From contig OZ012687.1 in NCBI GenBank assembly GCA_963942565.1, forward strand, positions 13,593,128 to 13,657,127: DNA of 64,000 nt, read 5' to 3'. The translations under genes were made by a program, and so were the position numbers. Of the stretch, positions 48,659-63,144 are shown piece after piece (the stretch's first letter is position 1; each line of letters starts with the position of its first letter). Source of the DNA: Maea johnstoni. Taxonomy: Eukaryota; Annelida; Polychaeta; Spionida; Magelonidae. The notes beneath the pieces were generated by a model. The model was not told where the DNA came from. It ran no database searches and saw only the letters and a program-made list of their open reading frames with translations.

Positions 48659-48790
48659 CTAGAAAATATCTCCTATCGGGGCGGTCACCATGAATTTCTT
48701 ATAATGACAAAAATATCAGAACAACCAGATAGTCCCGTGACCACATATTAAGGGCTACCTAACCTATGTATCAATAATTTAAGAGGCTTG
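48659..48790 (-). mobile_element. Helitron 3' end (minus strand), copy D
   Basis: Minus-strand reading: AAGCCTCTTAAATTATTGAT, GGTTAGGTAGCCCTTAATAT, ATCTGGTTGTTCTGATATTT, TAAGAAATTCATGGTGACC, a weakened hairpin, GATATTTT, CTAG, then T. It matches the sub-terminal part of copy A at 18,577-18,679 and its terminus at 28,379-28,421. Confidence 0.7.
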
Positions 48791-48799
48791 AGTGATAAC

Positions 48800-49359
48800 A
48801 TACAGCACCACCTGTTTATACTGTTATACTCTATATCACAAAAAAGAAAGATGAAATAAATCTTCTTCAAGTTAGTTAAGAAGAAGAAGAAGTAGAAGAA
48901 GAAAAATATGTTGAAGACTAAAAAGTAGAAGTAGAAGGGAAATCAGAGCTGCGGCAGCAACACCAACCACAAAACACATCACCATCATCGTCATCATCAT
49001 CGTCATCATCATTTATCTTCAACAAAAAACAGCAACAACAACATCCGAAATGAAAAAAAGCCCCTGAATCTCCTTAATTCCATTTTATCGACTTGCCTTC
49101 CTATTTCATATCGTACATGTTCTATGTGTTAAATTGCTATAAAACTGTCATAATTTGTCCTTGGTATACCCGCCATCGCCACTTGCGATCATCTATCATC
49201 TGTCTTCCACACCCTCGTGGGTCGCACCCCGTCACGCCCGTCATGCCCGCCTGTCAGCTAGTCTGCCCTGCATGGAATGCCTGAGATACGGATACGTTAC
49301 TCACACGTCATAATGATAACAAATAGCATTCTAAAGACTCTCATACCATCATAAACCAC
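48800..49359. other. Unassigned, with AAG and CAT runs
   Basis: Contains GAAGAAGAAG and CATCATCGTCATCATCATCG simple repeats at 48,880-49,020. No gene recognised. Confidence 0.5.
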
Positions 49360-49607
49360 CTGGTGATTATGGTGATGATGATGATGATGATGATGATGAC
49401 GACGATGATGATAACGATGATGATGATAATAATAATAACAATCGTAGGTATGATAATGCAGATGGTTCTACTACTACTACTACTGATGAAAATGATAATG
49501 ATAATAACAATATTAATAATAATGATGATGATGATGATAACAATAATAATAATAATAATGATAATAATAATAATAAATATAATAATAATATTAATAATAA
49601 TAATAAT

Positions 49608-49665
<58 letters not shown>

Positions 49666-49680
49666 GTAATGATAATGAAT
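49360..49680. repeat. Trinucleotide microsatellite (GAT/AAT)
   Basis: A run of GATGAT shading into AATAATAAT over about 320 bp. The Met/Ile-rich frame through it is a repeat artefact. Confidence 0.96.
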
Positions 49681-52600
49681 AATAAAAAGAATAGTAATAA
49701 TATCTATATAATGTCGGGGAAAGGGGAGATGATGAGTGGGGAATATGGTGAAACATTGCGCAGGGAATAAAGCAAGCTAAAAGAGGTCGATGGCGGAATG
49801 GCAGAACGGTGCTGTGAAATCGGTCGTCACAGTGTTTTTAACTCCGCACCAGATTTGATAGAAATGAACCTTTCAACAACATTTCTTCAGAAACCACCGA
49901 CCCTTTCCCCTCCTCCCCCGGTCTCCCCTACGATTCCCTGCCGCCTGGCCGGCCCATGTGGAGTTATTTGCAGCCGACGGCTCAGTGTGGTGGCTTTCAC
50001 AGGCTTCAATAACTGCAGCAGACCGCCACTGATCACCACCACCTCTCGCCCTCTCACAGCTCCTCACAGATTATGCGGATTTAGCTACTGAAGGCAGCCA
50101 TTTCTCGTCAGGGACCAGGACGTAGGGGAAAAAAGCATCCCGGTAAGACACGCATATCAGCCTTTAATGCACCCCTTAAAGCTAGGTGAAGGGTGGGACT
50201 AATATAGATACACTCCTCTCAGGTGAAACAGCTATGATTCAACACTTGCGTAATGTGTATACTCGTGTGTGTCCCTCGTTTCCTTAAAGCTAACATCATT
50301 ATCAGGGACGAATACAGGGATAGGTAGCAGGCACATGGTTGGTAAATTAAGTGAGTTCCAGTATTTTTTACTCATCACTCCATCGATGTAGCAAAGGGGA
50401 ATGCACATATCTAAGGCTGTCACCCTTTAATTCAGCGCGTCTTGCCTGAAGTTCTTTAAGCTACCGCTGAGCTTGGCATAAGAAAGAAGGATATCGGTGG
50501 ATGTGAGTAATGACTAATGAGTATAAGGACTATTGGTTATCCTATTTTTCATTGGGAACCTTAAATCATCCACATATTAAGATATAGTTAATTCTAAACC
50601 CTAAGTTTAAGATATCATGAATTCAATTTGCATGTTATCTTGGAATTCGATTTAATTGGTAAAAATATTTTCTGACACATTGTCCCCATCCTAAAGAATG
50701 TGCGTGCGAAACCCTTTTTCTTTTATTAAAGTCTGATAGAAATATCTATGAAAGCTTAAAGGCAAATGGGTCGAACAAATCTCGTATTTACTTGAACGCC
50801 TTGATAAAGCTGCCTCATCATACCTTGCTATCGCCGATAGGTGTGTTGCTATTTCAGATTATCCTGATAACTATCCTGATAACAACGTGATATCATTATG
50901 AATACGCATATCGGCTTTAAATACGAGTTATATAATGTATATCCAGATAACTTCCTTTTGAAATGCACCGCCTTGATTGTATTATACTCTTGATGGTATC
51001 TCTGAAATAACACATAACTTAGTAAATATTTGAAAGAGATTTGGTAGCTAGGTTGCGATACACTGGCACCATAATACACATACTTTCCAAAATGTGCTTT
51101 TATCTAAAATAACACTGAAGTAGCCAAGTCGCTTATAGGATCACTGTAGGGTTACGAGAAAATCCTTACGTTCAGTTAGTCTCATCCCCTTAAAGGTACC
51201 TGCAGTACCATAGGAAAGAGCTTATTCATCCGCTATATACCATATGTGCTATGCGTTAGATGAATTCCAGATCACCTTATAAATGGAGGGTGATTGTAAA
51301 CATTTTAACGAGACAACTCTTTGCGCACTTAGACATAATACACTACCTATGTAATGATGCAAAAGGGGTGAGATAAATTTTCGTGAGGAATAAGCGCAAA
51401 ATTCGAGGCCAAATCCAAGTGATGAAGATGAATTTTATAAGACAAAAAATGGATAAATAGAATAGTCAACTCCATATAACAAACTGGATATTGCAATTGC
51501 ATACGCAATTTATAGTAAATATGCATATGCAGCGTTTTAACTCGTGTGAAAAGTGAGTGATGACAAAGTGGACAACAGAAGAGCAAAAATAACATCTGGT
51601 CAACCTATTTTACAAATAGAATTCTATCTTATTCTTACTTATTATGGAAAAGGTCGCGGAGACGGGGTACGATGGTTTTGGGGAGAACCCACGTTTCGCT
51701 GTAACATACGACCTTTTATTATGGTAAAGGTGTTCAAATTGACTAGTTCCACTGTATCACGTAGTAGCTGTGAGACCAGTTGAAATTACACATGCAGTTG
51801 ATACTAGCCTAATCTCCATATAGAGTGATCTCAAGGGAGGTATTTCCTCCTCATTCAGGCCCCTTGTTTGCCCAGAGCAGTCTGTATTTCAGTAATCCGA
51901 CACTATGCATACATAGTTCAGGCAGGTAGATGGCTGGTGAGAGTTTGTCATCTTTGTAAAGGGAACACAGGGAACTAACCGAGTATATGTACATAGGGAG
52001 ATTGCACCTATCCTGTACCAATGCGCATGCGCGAAAATGCTCAGCTTCTTATTAATCGACTTACTTTATACTGTTAAACCTCTATATTTTGAACAACATA
52101 TTGCATTCACTCTTCTAAGATTAGCCTTTTTATGCAAATCCTCTCGTAGGAATTTCAGTTTTGATTGCCAAAATAGCCTTGCCGGAATAGCAGTGCAAAA
52201 CCACTGACTATTTTAATGTTACTGGTAACTATGACAAAAACCGTAATATGACAGAAAAAGTGCCGATAATCGAAATTCCAAATTCTGGCAGTAGTCGGCT
52301 TGCAATACGCCGGCCCGCTCAGAAATAGGGACAGCCCCTGAGTGCCCCAGTATGCTGATGTTGATTGCTTCGTCATGACATGATGCTCCAGCAATTTTGT
52401 TGCCCAAGTGACGATAAAATCGATGTCTGGGTACATGGCTATAGGTCGCCACTGGACCTCTACGTCGAAGAGAGGAGGCAGAAAAGTTGATTATGTTGGT
52501 TTGAATACGAATATCAGTCATGGATCCTTATTACTCGACAGGCAGACATATATATCTCATGTGGTGCAGAATACACGTTTTTCACCGAGGGGAGGGCACA

Positions 52601-55310
52601 CATTTTGTTTTACAATACAGCCTTATTTGCATGGGAGGAATATTAAAACCATGGCCTATCAAATGTGACAATCATAGAATATAACAAGTGCAATACAGGT
52701 CATGGGACAAAATTAAAGTTATTGCATACCGTTTTCTTCCATTCAAATCAGTGGGTACTTTGATAAAACAAGAAAAACGTATCTCATATATCTTAGTCCA
52801 CGTGAGATTAATCATTTGATGGATTTGACAAAATGAATATTAAGAATATATTCAAAAATAGATATAAAAATATTTTTACCAAAATAAACACATAAATTTA
52901 CATATTGGCTAAATAGGAACTGTTCCGCTCTGCATGCCACTTGATATTATAGATTAGCAAACATTCTTCAAACGATATTAATTATTAATATCATTTGAAT
53001 ACATGTTCTAGCACACCAATTAATGCATTGATAATATCGCTGAATCATTTTGCATTAATCGCCAAAATTATAACAAAAACAGTTAAAATGTTTTTTTCTT
53101 GTTTTGCTTTGATAGATAGATTACCGTCCTATAAATGACAGGTTAGCAAGATTCTGTGACCAGGCCAGTGGTTAATACGAATTGCATTGCCACTATCAAC
53201 TTACACCAGGCCTGTTGCTGATAAAATCCATGTACGTTTGTGATGCTAAAGCAAAAGGATGCACACAGCTCGTTGCAAAATATCTGAATTTATTTTAAAT
53301 GTTGGTGCAATCAACAACTGTTGTCACGCACACCGGTTTTTATCTTACCAACAATTCATATTCACATAGAGGTAAAGTGGAAAGAATAGAGAATGTACAG
53401 GTTACGCATTTCACGTGTTGTATCATTTTGTTGTCCAAGATTATTAAGTGATATAAAACGCACCCAAAAGACACGATAATCTCATATTTTATACGTGAAA
53501 ATTAGAAGAAAAAAACTAAACATCAACGTGTAGTTATAGATAAAAACAAAAACGTTTTGTGCAAGCACGAAAATAAGAAAAACTTAGCAATTAAGTTAAA
53601 AACCCCATCTCGTGTAAGCTATGAATGGATATAGATTAACCTGTCTCTTCGAACAGTTCAGATTATTTGGATGAAAATTAGAAAAGCCTGATCATTGACT
53701 GAGTGTAATGATAAGAGCAAATAAAGATACGATCATATTTCCCGTACATATCAGAATTGTTTTGATTGAAGCACGAGTACGGAAATTAGAAAAGCCTGAT
53801 CATCGAATGAGTTAAATAGTGGCCCACCCCGCGTTGCTTATAAGTAGAAATAAACACGGCAGGCTTTCGCCTACTTTTCAGACTGTTTTGCTGGAAGCAC
53901 GTGGTGTTCTGTTTTGACATTGTTTATCCGCTCTAAACTCTGTGATAGAAAGCAAGATAACATATCTCCGCTCCCCCTTCAGCCCGTCCGCGGTGCAGCT
54001 GGCGGTATTTACATGTAGCTACAGGCTGACAGGGAGCTCTGCCAAATCACACAAATGTTAAGAACGTTTTGCCCCTGATTGGAGACTCCTCATGGTGTAG
54101 CCTGTTGCCCACAAGTCTTGAAGTGCTAATCTCGTTAAATCTCGCAAAAATCTCGTTTAAATGAAATGCCTGGTGTGAATGGAAAGAGGGTTTGAGAGTT
54201 TAGTCTTGATAAAAACCAACACTTTGGACGTTTTTGAAATTCTTAATTCTTCAACCCATTTCCACCTGAAGCACCCACTATCCTGACAACTGAACATAAT
54301 TCATCAAATAGAGTATCGTTTAAAACATTTGAAGAGGGATTGTAACATAAAACATGAAGGACGATTTTCAGTCATTTCGCAAAATATTGCTTTGTTTAAT
54401 ATCAAGGTATTTCCATTGTCAGTCAATCAGCCGTTCCAGATGCAAAAATAAAAAGTAAGGTGTATAATACATTAAGTACAATTACCCCAAAATTCATAAA
54501 ACCTGGGTGACCACGGTATGTTCTAGTAAATAGACAGAGGTTGAAAACAAGGTATAAGTATTTATTTTTTGTAAAACATACGCCTTCAATGGTTTTCTGA
54601 GTCCAGCCTGTTAATCGTAAGGTAATTGTCCCTGCCATAGTTGATTTAAGCCACTTATCGTTCACGTTGGGCATATGGGAGATAAAGAGACTTGGCGCCC
54701 TGGTGGTGTAACTTAATAGATCCTAATTCTTTAACCCTATAATACTTATTGGTTGCACTCTTCGTTTAGATAATGATATATTTTTTAAAACCACTTTGGA
54801 AGTTCGCACAGATTAACAATATATTTAAAACTGTTTATTTGTTAGGCTTTAATTACAATTTCTCCATCATATATTTACAAGAAGGTTCTTCTGCTATAGA
54901 GATATCCCTAAAACAATTAGTCGTTTTTTTTGGTGGCTTCGGGAATGAAAGGGTTAGGGAAATGCAGAAAGAGCTGGAGACCTCCATGCACATTAGCATG
55001 GGAAACATATGGCAAACGACAGAATACTAGTATGACCATATTCATCTCTTTATCCCGGAGCGAGTGACCCTCAGCGCAGAGGTTGTCTGACACACTTGTT
55101 TATGGCCTGCAAATAAAAAGGTGCTGTGAAAAAGCATCTGAATGAAAGCTGTTCATTGCACCAAAACAAACCTGGTTTATACTTCAAAACCTCAATGAAA
55201 ATATGTTATGAAGAAGATAATTTACATATATGTCACACCATATATGCGTGTATAGCGGTATGAAAAAGTTTGAAACGTTTCTTAACAAATGCAGTTTTCT
55301 TCGAGTAACC
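49681..55310. other. Long unassigned stretch
   Basis: 5.6 kb without a supported gene. The segment 49,800-50,100 is more GC-rich than its surroundings and could be an exon or promoter, but its short frame (Pro/Ser-rich) has no recognisable domain and no clear splice pair. The two AGAAAAGCCTGATCAT words near 53,680 and 53,787 mark a short duplicated segment of roughly 30 bp with an approximately 107-bp spacing. Confidence 0.4.
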
Positions 55311-57189
<1,879 letters not shown>

Positions 57190-58130
57190 ACTATACAAAT
57201 ATGACATCCCTGTGTGTTGTACACCACACAGGGATGTCATATTTGTTTTATTATACCGAACAACATACAAAACACAAAAGGGGGAAAATTTACAAACACC
57301 AGAGATTTTGGATAAATACTCTTTTGTTAAAAATTTACAAATTACAATAACAGGGATTGTTGCATTGACGCATCAGAGTGAAAGAGAAGCCCCAAAACGT
57401 ACAACAGGAGAAAATTTTCAGTTTGACTCAGAAAAATTTCTGAAAACATGAACAAATGAGTTTACTCGATGTTTCGCTTCCTTTTTCAAATAAAAATTGT
57501 ATCAGAAAACGTTTAAACTCCATTTATTGATACCACCTCTCAATCAATCTATGTGCTTATGTATTAGCAAGACACTGAACCTTATTTGTTTGTTTGTACT
57601 TTTACTGTCTTTATTAGTTCGAGCAACTCTAACTGTGGTACCGGCCGTTGTTTAGTATATGCTGTATATTGGCCTCATCACAGTTTTTAGACTCTAACTT
57701 AGAGATCCGAGCATTTATAAAATAGCATCTGCGCCAAGAAAACTGGGCGCTCATATGTATAACTTGAAACACCCCCCAAAACCAGTCACGTTCGTACCAT
57801 ACCTTATTTGTTTGTATAATTCTATCTTTATTTGATTAAAATCCGTTGCATGGTGCCTGTTAGGCACGATTTTAAATTTGAGGCGGTCAGCCTTGTTGAT
57901 TTCACGTCGGCGATGGCTGACGTTTGATATGCACGCATGCGCATCGAGCTCATTGCCCGGTAGAGGTGATTAACATGTTAATCACCTGCTGCATGTTGCC
58001 GTGATTAACATGTTAATTCCCTAGCTGTGCAGGACAACAGCCTGTTACTAAGTAGTGAGGAAATCATGACGATTAATCCATGGCCCTTGACCAATCAGAA
58101 TCAAGAATCTTCACGTGAGGTATAATAATT
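57190..58130 (+). mobile_element. Hairpin-bearing element, diverged longer copy
   Basis: Hairpin at 57,195-57,246 (ACAAATATGACATCCCTGTG / CACAGGGATGTCATATTTGT around TTGTACA). Then TTTTATTATACCGAACA, as in copies 1 and 2, then a body of about 870 bp and the shared end CACGTGAGGTATAATAA preceded by ACCAATCAGAATCAAGA (copies 1/2: GCCAATCACGGCTTACGA). The outer word ACAAATATG and the body ends are conserved, but the stem sequence is wholly different from copies 1 and 2. Confidence 0.65.
57965..57986. repeat. Perfect 22-bp palindrome, repeated nearby
   Basis: The centre is GTGATTAACATGTTAATCAC with one further G/C pair outside. An incomplete second copy (GTGATTAACATGTTAATT) starts at 58,001. GTTAAT half-sites resemble those bound by homeodomain factors such as HNF1. 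A regulatory role is only a guess, since it lies inside the hairpin-bearing element. Confidence 0.5.
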
Positions 58131-58485
58131 AATGTTATTGTTTTTAAGCGCAAACAACACATATAAATACACATAAAAGAGAAAAATACAGGTGAAATGG
58201 TATAATCATTGGTACCTTTTTTAAACTGCGTAACAACAAACTCTATGTACCACTCATAGATCTCCTAACATCTCTTAATATTCATTATTATTGCTTGCAT
58301 TGGATTGTCCCATCAGCAATCAGGATTTGTACCATGTGGCCGGTCATGAAATCCCCATAATGCCCTGTGACGCAGGGCATTAAATGTCACCTCATAATGC
58401 CCTCCAGAGCTAATTATGTCAGTCAACCATATACATCACAAGATGCTAATAGTAAGATCACAAGAAACGTCTTATGCAGGGAAGC

Positions 58486-58652
58486 AATAATAAAACCCTT
58501 AATAACTGTTCACCAGGGCAGTATGTGTATTAAATGTGCGCCTTCAGGCATCCTGATCAGACCCCGGGCCTTCGGTCTGACCAGGATGCCTTCAGGCGCA
58601 CATTGAATACACAAACTGCCTTGGTGAACAGTCATTAAGGCTTTAATATAAT
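58486..58652. repeat. Long imperfect hairpin upstream of the EF-hand exon
   Basis: Arms of about 80 bp. Left: CCTTAATAACTGTTCACCAG, then GTGTATTAAATGTGCGCC and AGGCATCCTGATCAGACC. Right arm is the complement with few mismatches, around a CGGGCCTTCGG loop. It ends about 105 bp before the exon at 58,758. A smaller hairpin (ATGCCCTG-TGACG-CAGGGCAT) lies at 58,359-58,380. Probably a fold-back mobile fragment of the same general design as the hairpin MITEs. Confidence 0.8.
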
Positions 58653-58801
58653 ATTCAATATTACTTTTGATATTTTTCATCTTCCTGTTAATGCAAACAG
58701 TTTGATTATTTGCGATTGTAACTGATTGTCATCCCTACTTTTGTTATTTTATTGCAGCGATCCAGTGGACTGCAACTGGGCAGTCACACTGAGCTATAGA
58801 C

Positions 58802-59360
58802 ATGGGGAGACTTCTTCTTCTCCTGTTAGGCGCCATATTGGTTTCCTCAACAGCAGCCAGACACCACCACGACAAACCTAAGATATTCTTCACTCCAGAA
58901 GATCTGGACAGACTCGCAGGAGATTCTAAAGATGAAAAGGAGGAGAAGTTTTTGTGGTATGAGCAGAAATCTGATACACATGAGATAAATGCGGGATCAG
59001 GAGAACAAAATGTTGAGTTAAAGCAAAATCTTGATCTCAAGGAAGTCAAACCGGATGTTGAAGGACAGGAAGCAATGGTGAAAGAGGACATCATTTTGGC
59101 GGGAAAACCTCTGAATGTTGCAGCAGATGACAAGAATAAAAAGGAGAACGAGATTCTCATTGAAACATCGTTGGGTCCTTTGCCATTGAAGGGGAAATTA
59201 CCACCGGAAACGGAAGTGTTTTATCCTGTACATATGCCAACGGATTTCAAGTCTTACGACATAAACAATACGGATGGCTACATAACCCTGCAAGAGCTCA
59301 TTGACGTCACTGGAGCCTCAGAAAACGTGGATGAAGTCTTCAATGCATGTGATAAAGACG
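58802..59360 (+). CDS. Secreted EF-hand protein, first coding exon (partial gene)
   Basis: The exon starts at 58,758 after TTTATTGCAG; the ATG is at 58,802 and the donor is GAC G|GTAAGT at 59,361. It encodes a signal peptide (MGRLLLLLLGAILVSSTAA), a short His-rich segment, an acidic Lys/Glu-rich linker of about 110 residues, and an EF-hand near residues 152-165 (YDINNTDGYITLQE). A second EF-hand begins at CDKDG and is cut by the intron, as is common for such genes. The first loop has one extra residue between the first Asp and the DG. It is likely a calcium-binding protein of the secretory pathway or extracellular space. An upstream 5' UTR exon and downstream exons are expected; none was recognised to 64 kb. 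Confidence 0.85.
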
Positions 59361-59619
59361 GTAAGTACAATATCATTGTCCGTGATAAAGATGATTAGGG
59401 GGGGGGAGCAAATGCGTTGAGGGATAAAACAAAAGCATTGCTGCTATGGAATATATAAAAAAAATGCCAAAGTCGGTCTATTTCTTTAAATCGTGTATTC
59501 CAATATTCAATTAGGTATTTCATTTATATTTCAATCTTCATTTTTAGGAAAACCACATTGTAAATTTGTTGCATATCGTTATTCCTTTTTTTTCCCATTT
59601 CTGATTGCTAATGACTTAT

Positions 59620-59735
59620 AGTTCGCCTGTGTGTTTCCCTGGGTACTCAGTTTTCCTCCAGACGCAGTTAACGATTTAGCTTTGATACTGCAGAAATAGT
59701 GATGAAGGTCGAAATTATAAACGATATATGGAATA
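59620..59735 (+). mobile_element. SINE tail fragment
   Basis: GTACTCAGTTTTCCTCCAGA and TTAACGATTTAGCTTTGATA match the family tail (TACTCAGGTTTCCTCC, ACGAATTAGCC). The head is missing. Confidence 0.55.
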
Positions 59736-60634
59736 AATTCTAACCAGGCAGCCGTGATGGAAAGTACGCCAGTGATTGTAAGACGCATCAGACCCAAATT
59801 AACCTTAACGCAATACTTAATTAATGGACTTACATGGGACGGATCAGACTGGTACCCTCCGAACATTTTCCGGTGAAAACACGTCAAAATTGACCGTGCG
59901 ACCCTCTGCCGTGTTCAGTAAAACAACTACTAAATAAATGACCACTCTATATGTCGTGTCCATCAATTAAATCCTGATCACAGAGGCTTGGAATATGTGT
60001 TTACGGTTGTTGCTGTCAAACACACTCGTCAACCTCATACGCTCGTGCCGGGAACCAGGGGGATGGTATAGGTTGGTAGCCTCTGGTGTGGGCTGAGTGA
60101 CGCACAATCGCAACGCCGTGACTTTGGATGTTCTTTCATTGTCCGTTTTTCTGCAATATTGCGGAACCATCTGTCAACGTCCCATACCCGCGACTCTGTT
60201 AGGATGATTAATCAGTTTCAGATTGCATTTCTAAATTCCTTAGAGTTGTAAAGATACGTAAAGGAGCCAGGCTCATCTTCGGACTTTCAGTCGGCCCAGA
60301 ATCTTGCCAGACCATGTTTGTATGCCAGATGCAATTTGGTTGTTAATAACCTTAAACCCACAGTCCCCTGCATGGATTCCATCGTGCATCCATTGGATAG
60401 TGTGAATCCAACAACTTTGAAAATGAAATGTATGAAAATAAAAGTCCTTTTCTCGGATACAACCATTTGAAATAGTGCATCCTTTGTTGAGTTATCATAA
60501 AACTACCATGTGTCCCTTAGGAAAAATGACACAATGCACATACTAGGGGGCAGAATTTTCTGCAAGAAAATCGCTGTATCCAGGGAGAACGAACACCCTA
60601 GTCCAAGTGACCGGCTACTTTTGTTTCGGCAGTG

Positions 60635-60890
60635 GTGAGGATCTTGAAATTGTGATAATAATCACATATCTGCCATATTTCTGCTAAGTTGTGATTAGCC
60701 AGTTGTAAGTAGTGGACTCGTATGCCCCGGCCGAGATTCGAATCAGGGCAGTGATTAGAAACAGCGAGTAGTCAGATGCAACGCGCTAGTCCACTGGGCC
60801 ATCAGCGCAGGCTCATTGGTAGCGGTGAGAGACAGCAAGTAGTCAGCGACGAGGCCGATCTTACACCACTAGGCTATCGTATAGCAGAAG
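60635..60890 (-). mobile_element. tRNA-derived SINE with two tandem tRNA-like heads
   Basis: On the minus strand, two tRNA-like segments occur in a row: GATAGCCTAGTGGTGTAAGA ... GACTACTTGCTGTCTCTCAC, then GGCCCAGTGGACTAGCGCGT ... GACTACTCGCTGTTTCTAAT with B box GATTCGAATCT. The family tail TACAACTGGCTAATCACAAC follows. The A boxes (TAGCCTAGTGG / GGCCCAGTGG) are clear. Neither head folds convincingly as a working tRNA with an acceptor stem, so this is a SINE and not a tRNA gene. Confidence 0.75.
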
Positions 60891-61339
60891 CGGCTGCCTG
60901 ACTGATGTCCACTTCCAGATGTTGCCTTCGATGACCCTCCTCTGACCAATTACGCAGGCCAGAGAACTCTATATTGATGCTACACACTGGATAACCATCC
61001 TTCAACACCACTAACAACATTGCCAGCTGGGCATCTAGGGCCAATAATACTGAAGAAGAATTCCACTTTAACCCCTTCATGCTTAGCATACCGTATGGAT
61101 CAAAGATATTTTTGAATAGCAAAGAAGGAATAAATCTCCAATTAACAAACCATTTAATGGAGAGTTCAACGCCAAATTAAAACTAGCATTTCTCTTGTAA
61201 TATTTTTGGTTGATATGGTTAAAACTGTGCATACCAGATGTGTCACCGATCCTGAGCATACTACTAGAGAGTTTGTCCTAATTACGTACGCGTGAGTTCG
61301 TTTTACGAGCAAATGTGCAATTACACTTTTTTGTGTATG

Positions 61340-61610
<271 letters not shown>

Positions 61611-61977
61611 TCCTGCCGTTAACTGCGATTATATATATGCGTTCTACTACTCAAGACTAATCGAACCTTGGAAGAGTTTTATTGTCTGTCAACACAGGCA
61701 GTGTGATCAGCAGATTGTTACAGTACATGGTGGTGTTTCGAATATTTAATGAACACTGAGAAGTGATAATATGCTCGACATGTAGTATAAACATACTGCA
61801 TATATTTATCAACACTTTCCTGCTTATTTCTGAGGAACCAAGAACACCAGACCCCCCCACCCCCCACACACACACACATGTTCCTTTTAAAATTACGCTG
61901 CGGGGTGAGTATTAGAGGTATTACCAGCGACCGCGCAGTGTTTCTCAACACTGATCGAATAGGAATTCTCATTAAAG

Positions 61978-62100
61978 CTTGTGAGAGAGTTGCCGGTGAC
62001 TTATGCTTAGGAGATGGTTTTCGTTCCGGATAGTCCGATTTTGCCTCTATTTGAGACTGGCTTTACACGATAGAAAATGTGAAGATAAAAAGAAATTCCA
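61978..62100 (+). mobile_element. SINE tail fragment
   Basis: GTGAGAGAGTTGCCGGTGAC, TTAGGAGATGGTTTTCGTTC and AGATAAAAAGAAATTCCAAA match the SINE tail, diverged. Confidence 0.6.
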
Positions 62101-62216
62101 AATATAATTTGTATACAGAACATTCCTTGATAATCTCAGAAACGTTTGTGTAGAGATGTATATCGATTGAAAAGTGGTGTATTAAAACAATTTTCCGAAA
62201 AATAACTACGATGGAC

Positions 62217-62361
62217 CAAGTGTGAAAGAGAAAATAAATTCAAATTTATTTTCACTCCCGTTTATTGGGGAGAGAAAATAAATTTAAATTAATTCTCTCC
62301 CAATAAACGGGAGTAAAAATTAGATAAAATTTATTTTCTCTTTCACCCTTGGTCCATCGTA
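62217..62361. mobile_element. Small palindromic element (TACGATGGACCAAG family)
   Basis: 145 bp between TACGATGGACCAAGTGTGAA and its complement ending CCATCGTA. Inside are nested inverted repeats (AATAAATTCAAATTTATTTT; CTCCCGTTTATTGGGGAG / CTCTCCCAATAAACGGGAG). Flanking hexamers AATAAC and AACCAC are only partly alike. It is a compact relative of the 2.85-kb element at 31,913. Confidence 0.8.
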
Positions 62362-63144
62362 AACCACAACATGATTTGTGAAAAGTTGCCGTAGATTTGA
62401 ATAGATCTGCCAGTACACACGTTGGTAATCGCCAAGATACCGCGCAGGATTTTCCCAGGGCAAACATATGGGAGTCTAAGATGAAAGCCTCACGGACGGC
62501 TTAAAAAAGCTACGGAAATCCACACCGAGCCAGCACACGTAGAGATATGGGTTTGCCTCAGTTTTCACAGCTTGTACTTATTTGAACCAATTTAGTTCGA
62601 GGAACAGTCGGGGTTGTATTTCCCTCGTGGCTCACTCAGTTAACCTTTTGTACCCGGGAGACGCTTTTCTGCTCCAGGCGCATTTGCATTTATAGTGAAA
62701 CTTATAAGAAGTCGTCAGAGGTGAACTTGTAGGGAGAGAGACTGCGAAATGTTCCCAAATGGTTTGGTTCACATTTCAGTGTTTTTTCTCATAATGCATT
62801 ACGAAAGAATTTACTGATCGTGGAAAATATTAAAACAGGTATTGTTTACATTATGGACGATTTCTAAGGAAAGATTTTACAAGGAAAAGATGTGTGCCAA
62901 ATTCAAAGAAGGCTAAACGACTCTTTACTATATAATAACACAATTTCTATCTCATGTCATCATAGCAATATGTCTGTCAAACAATGCAATATCCAAATAG
63001 AAGAAAGAGAGAAAGTTGCATGAGATCATGGCGAATTAGAGTATTGAATGCAAGTTGTTGTTAATTCCCTCAAAATGAATAGTCCTTTAAATTCTTCTGC
63101 AAGCAAAGGGCCTGCATGTCCTCATAACCGTGCCGTCTAAATAG
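62362..63144. other. Unassigned sequence
   Basis: No gene or repeat recognised. Confidence 0.45.

Noticed and set aside
49363-49770. Met/Ile-rich frame and its reverse Ser/Leu-rich frame
   Set aside because: GAT/AAT microsatellite artefacts.
49798-50091. Pro/Ser-rich 97-codon frame in a GC-richer patch
   Set aside because: No splice context or domain; composition alone does not support a gene.
60720-60890. tRNA genes
   Set aside because: A and B boxes are present but the acceptor and anticodon stems do not pair well and a SINE tail follows.
60874-61122. 82-codon minus-strand frame
   Set aside because: No recognisable domain, and its C-terminal part overlaps the SINE head region.
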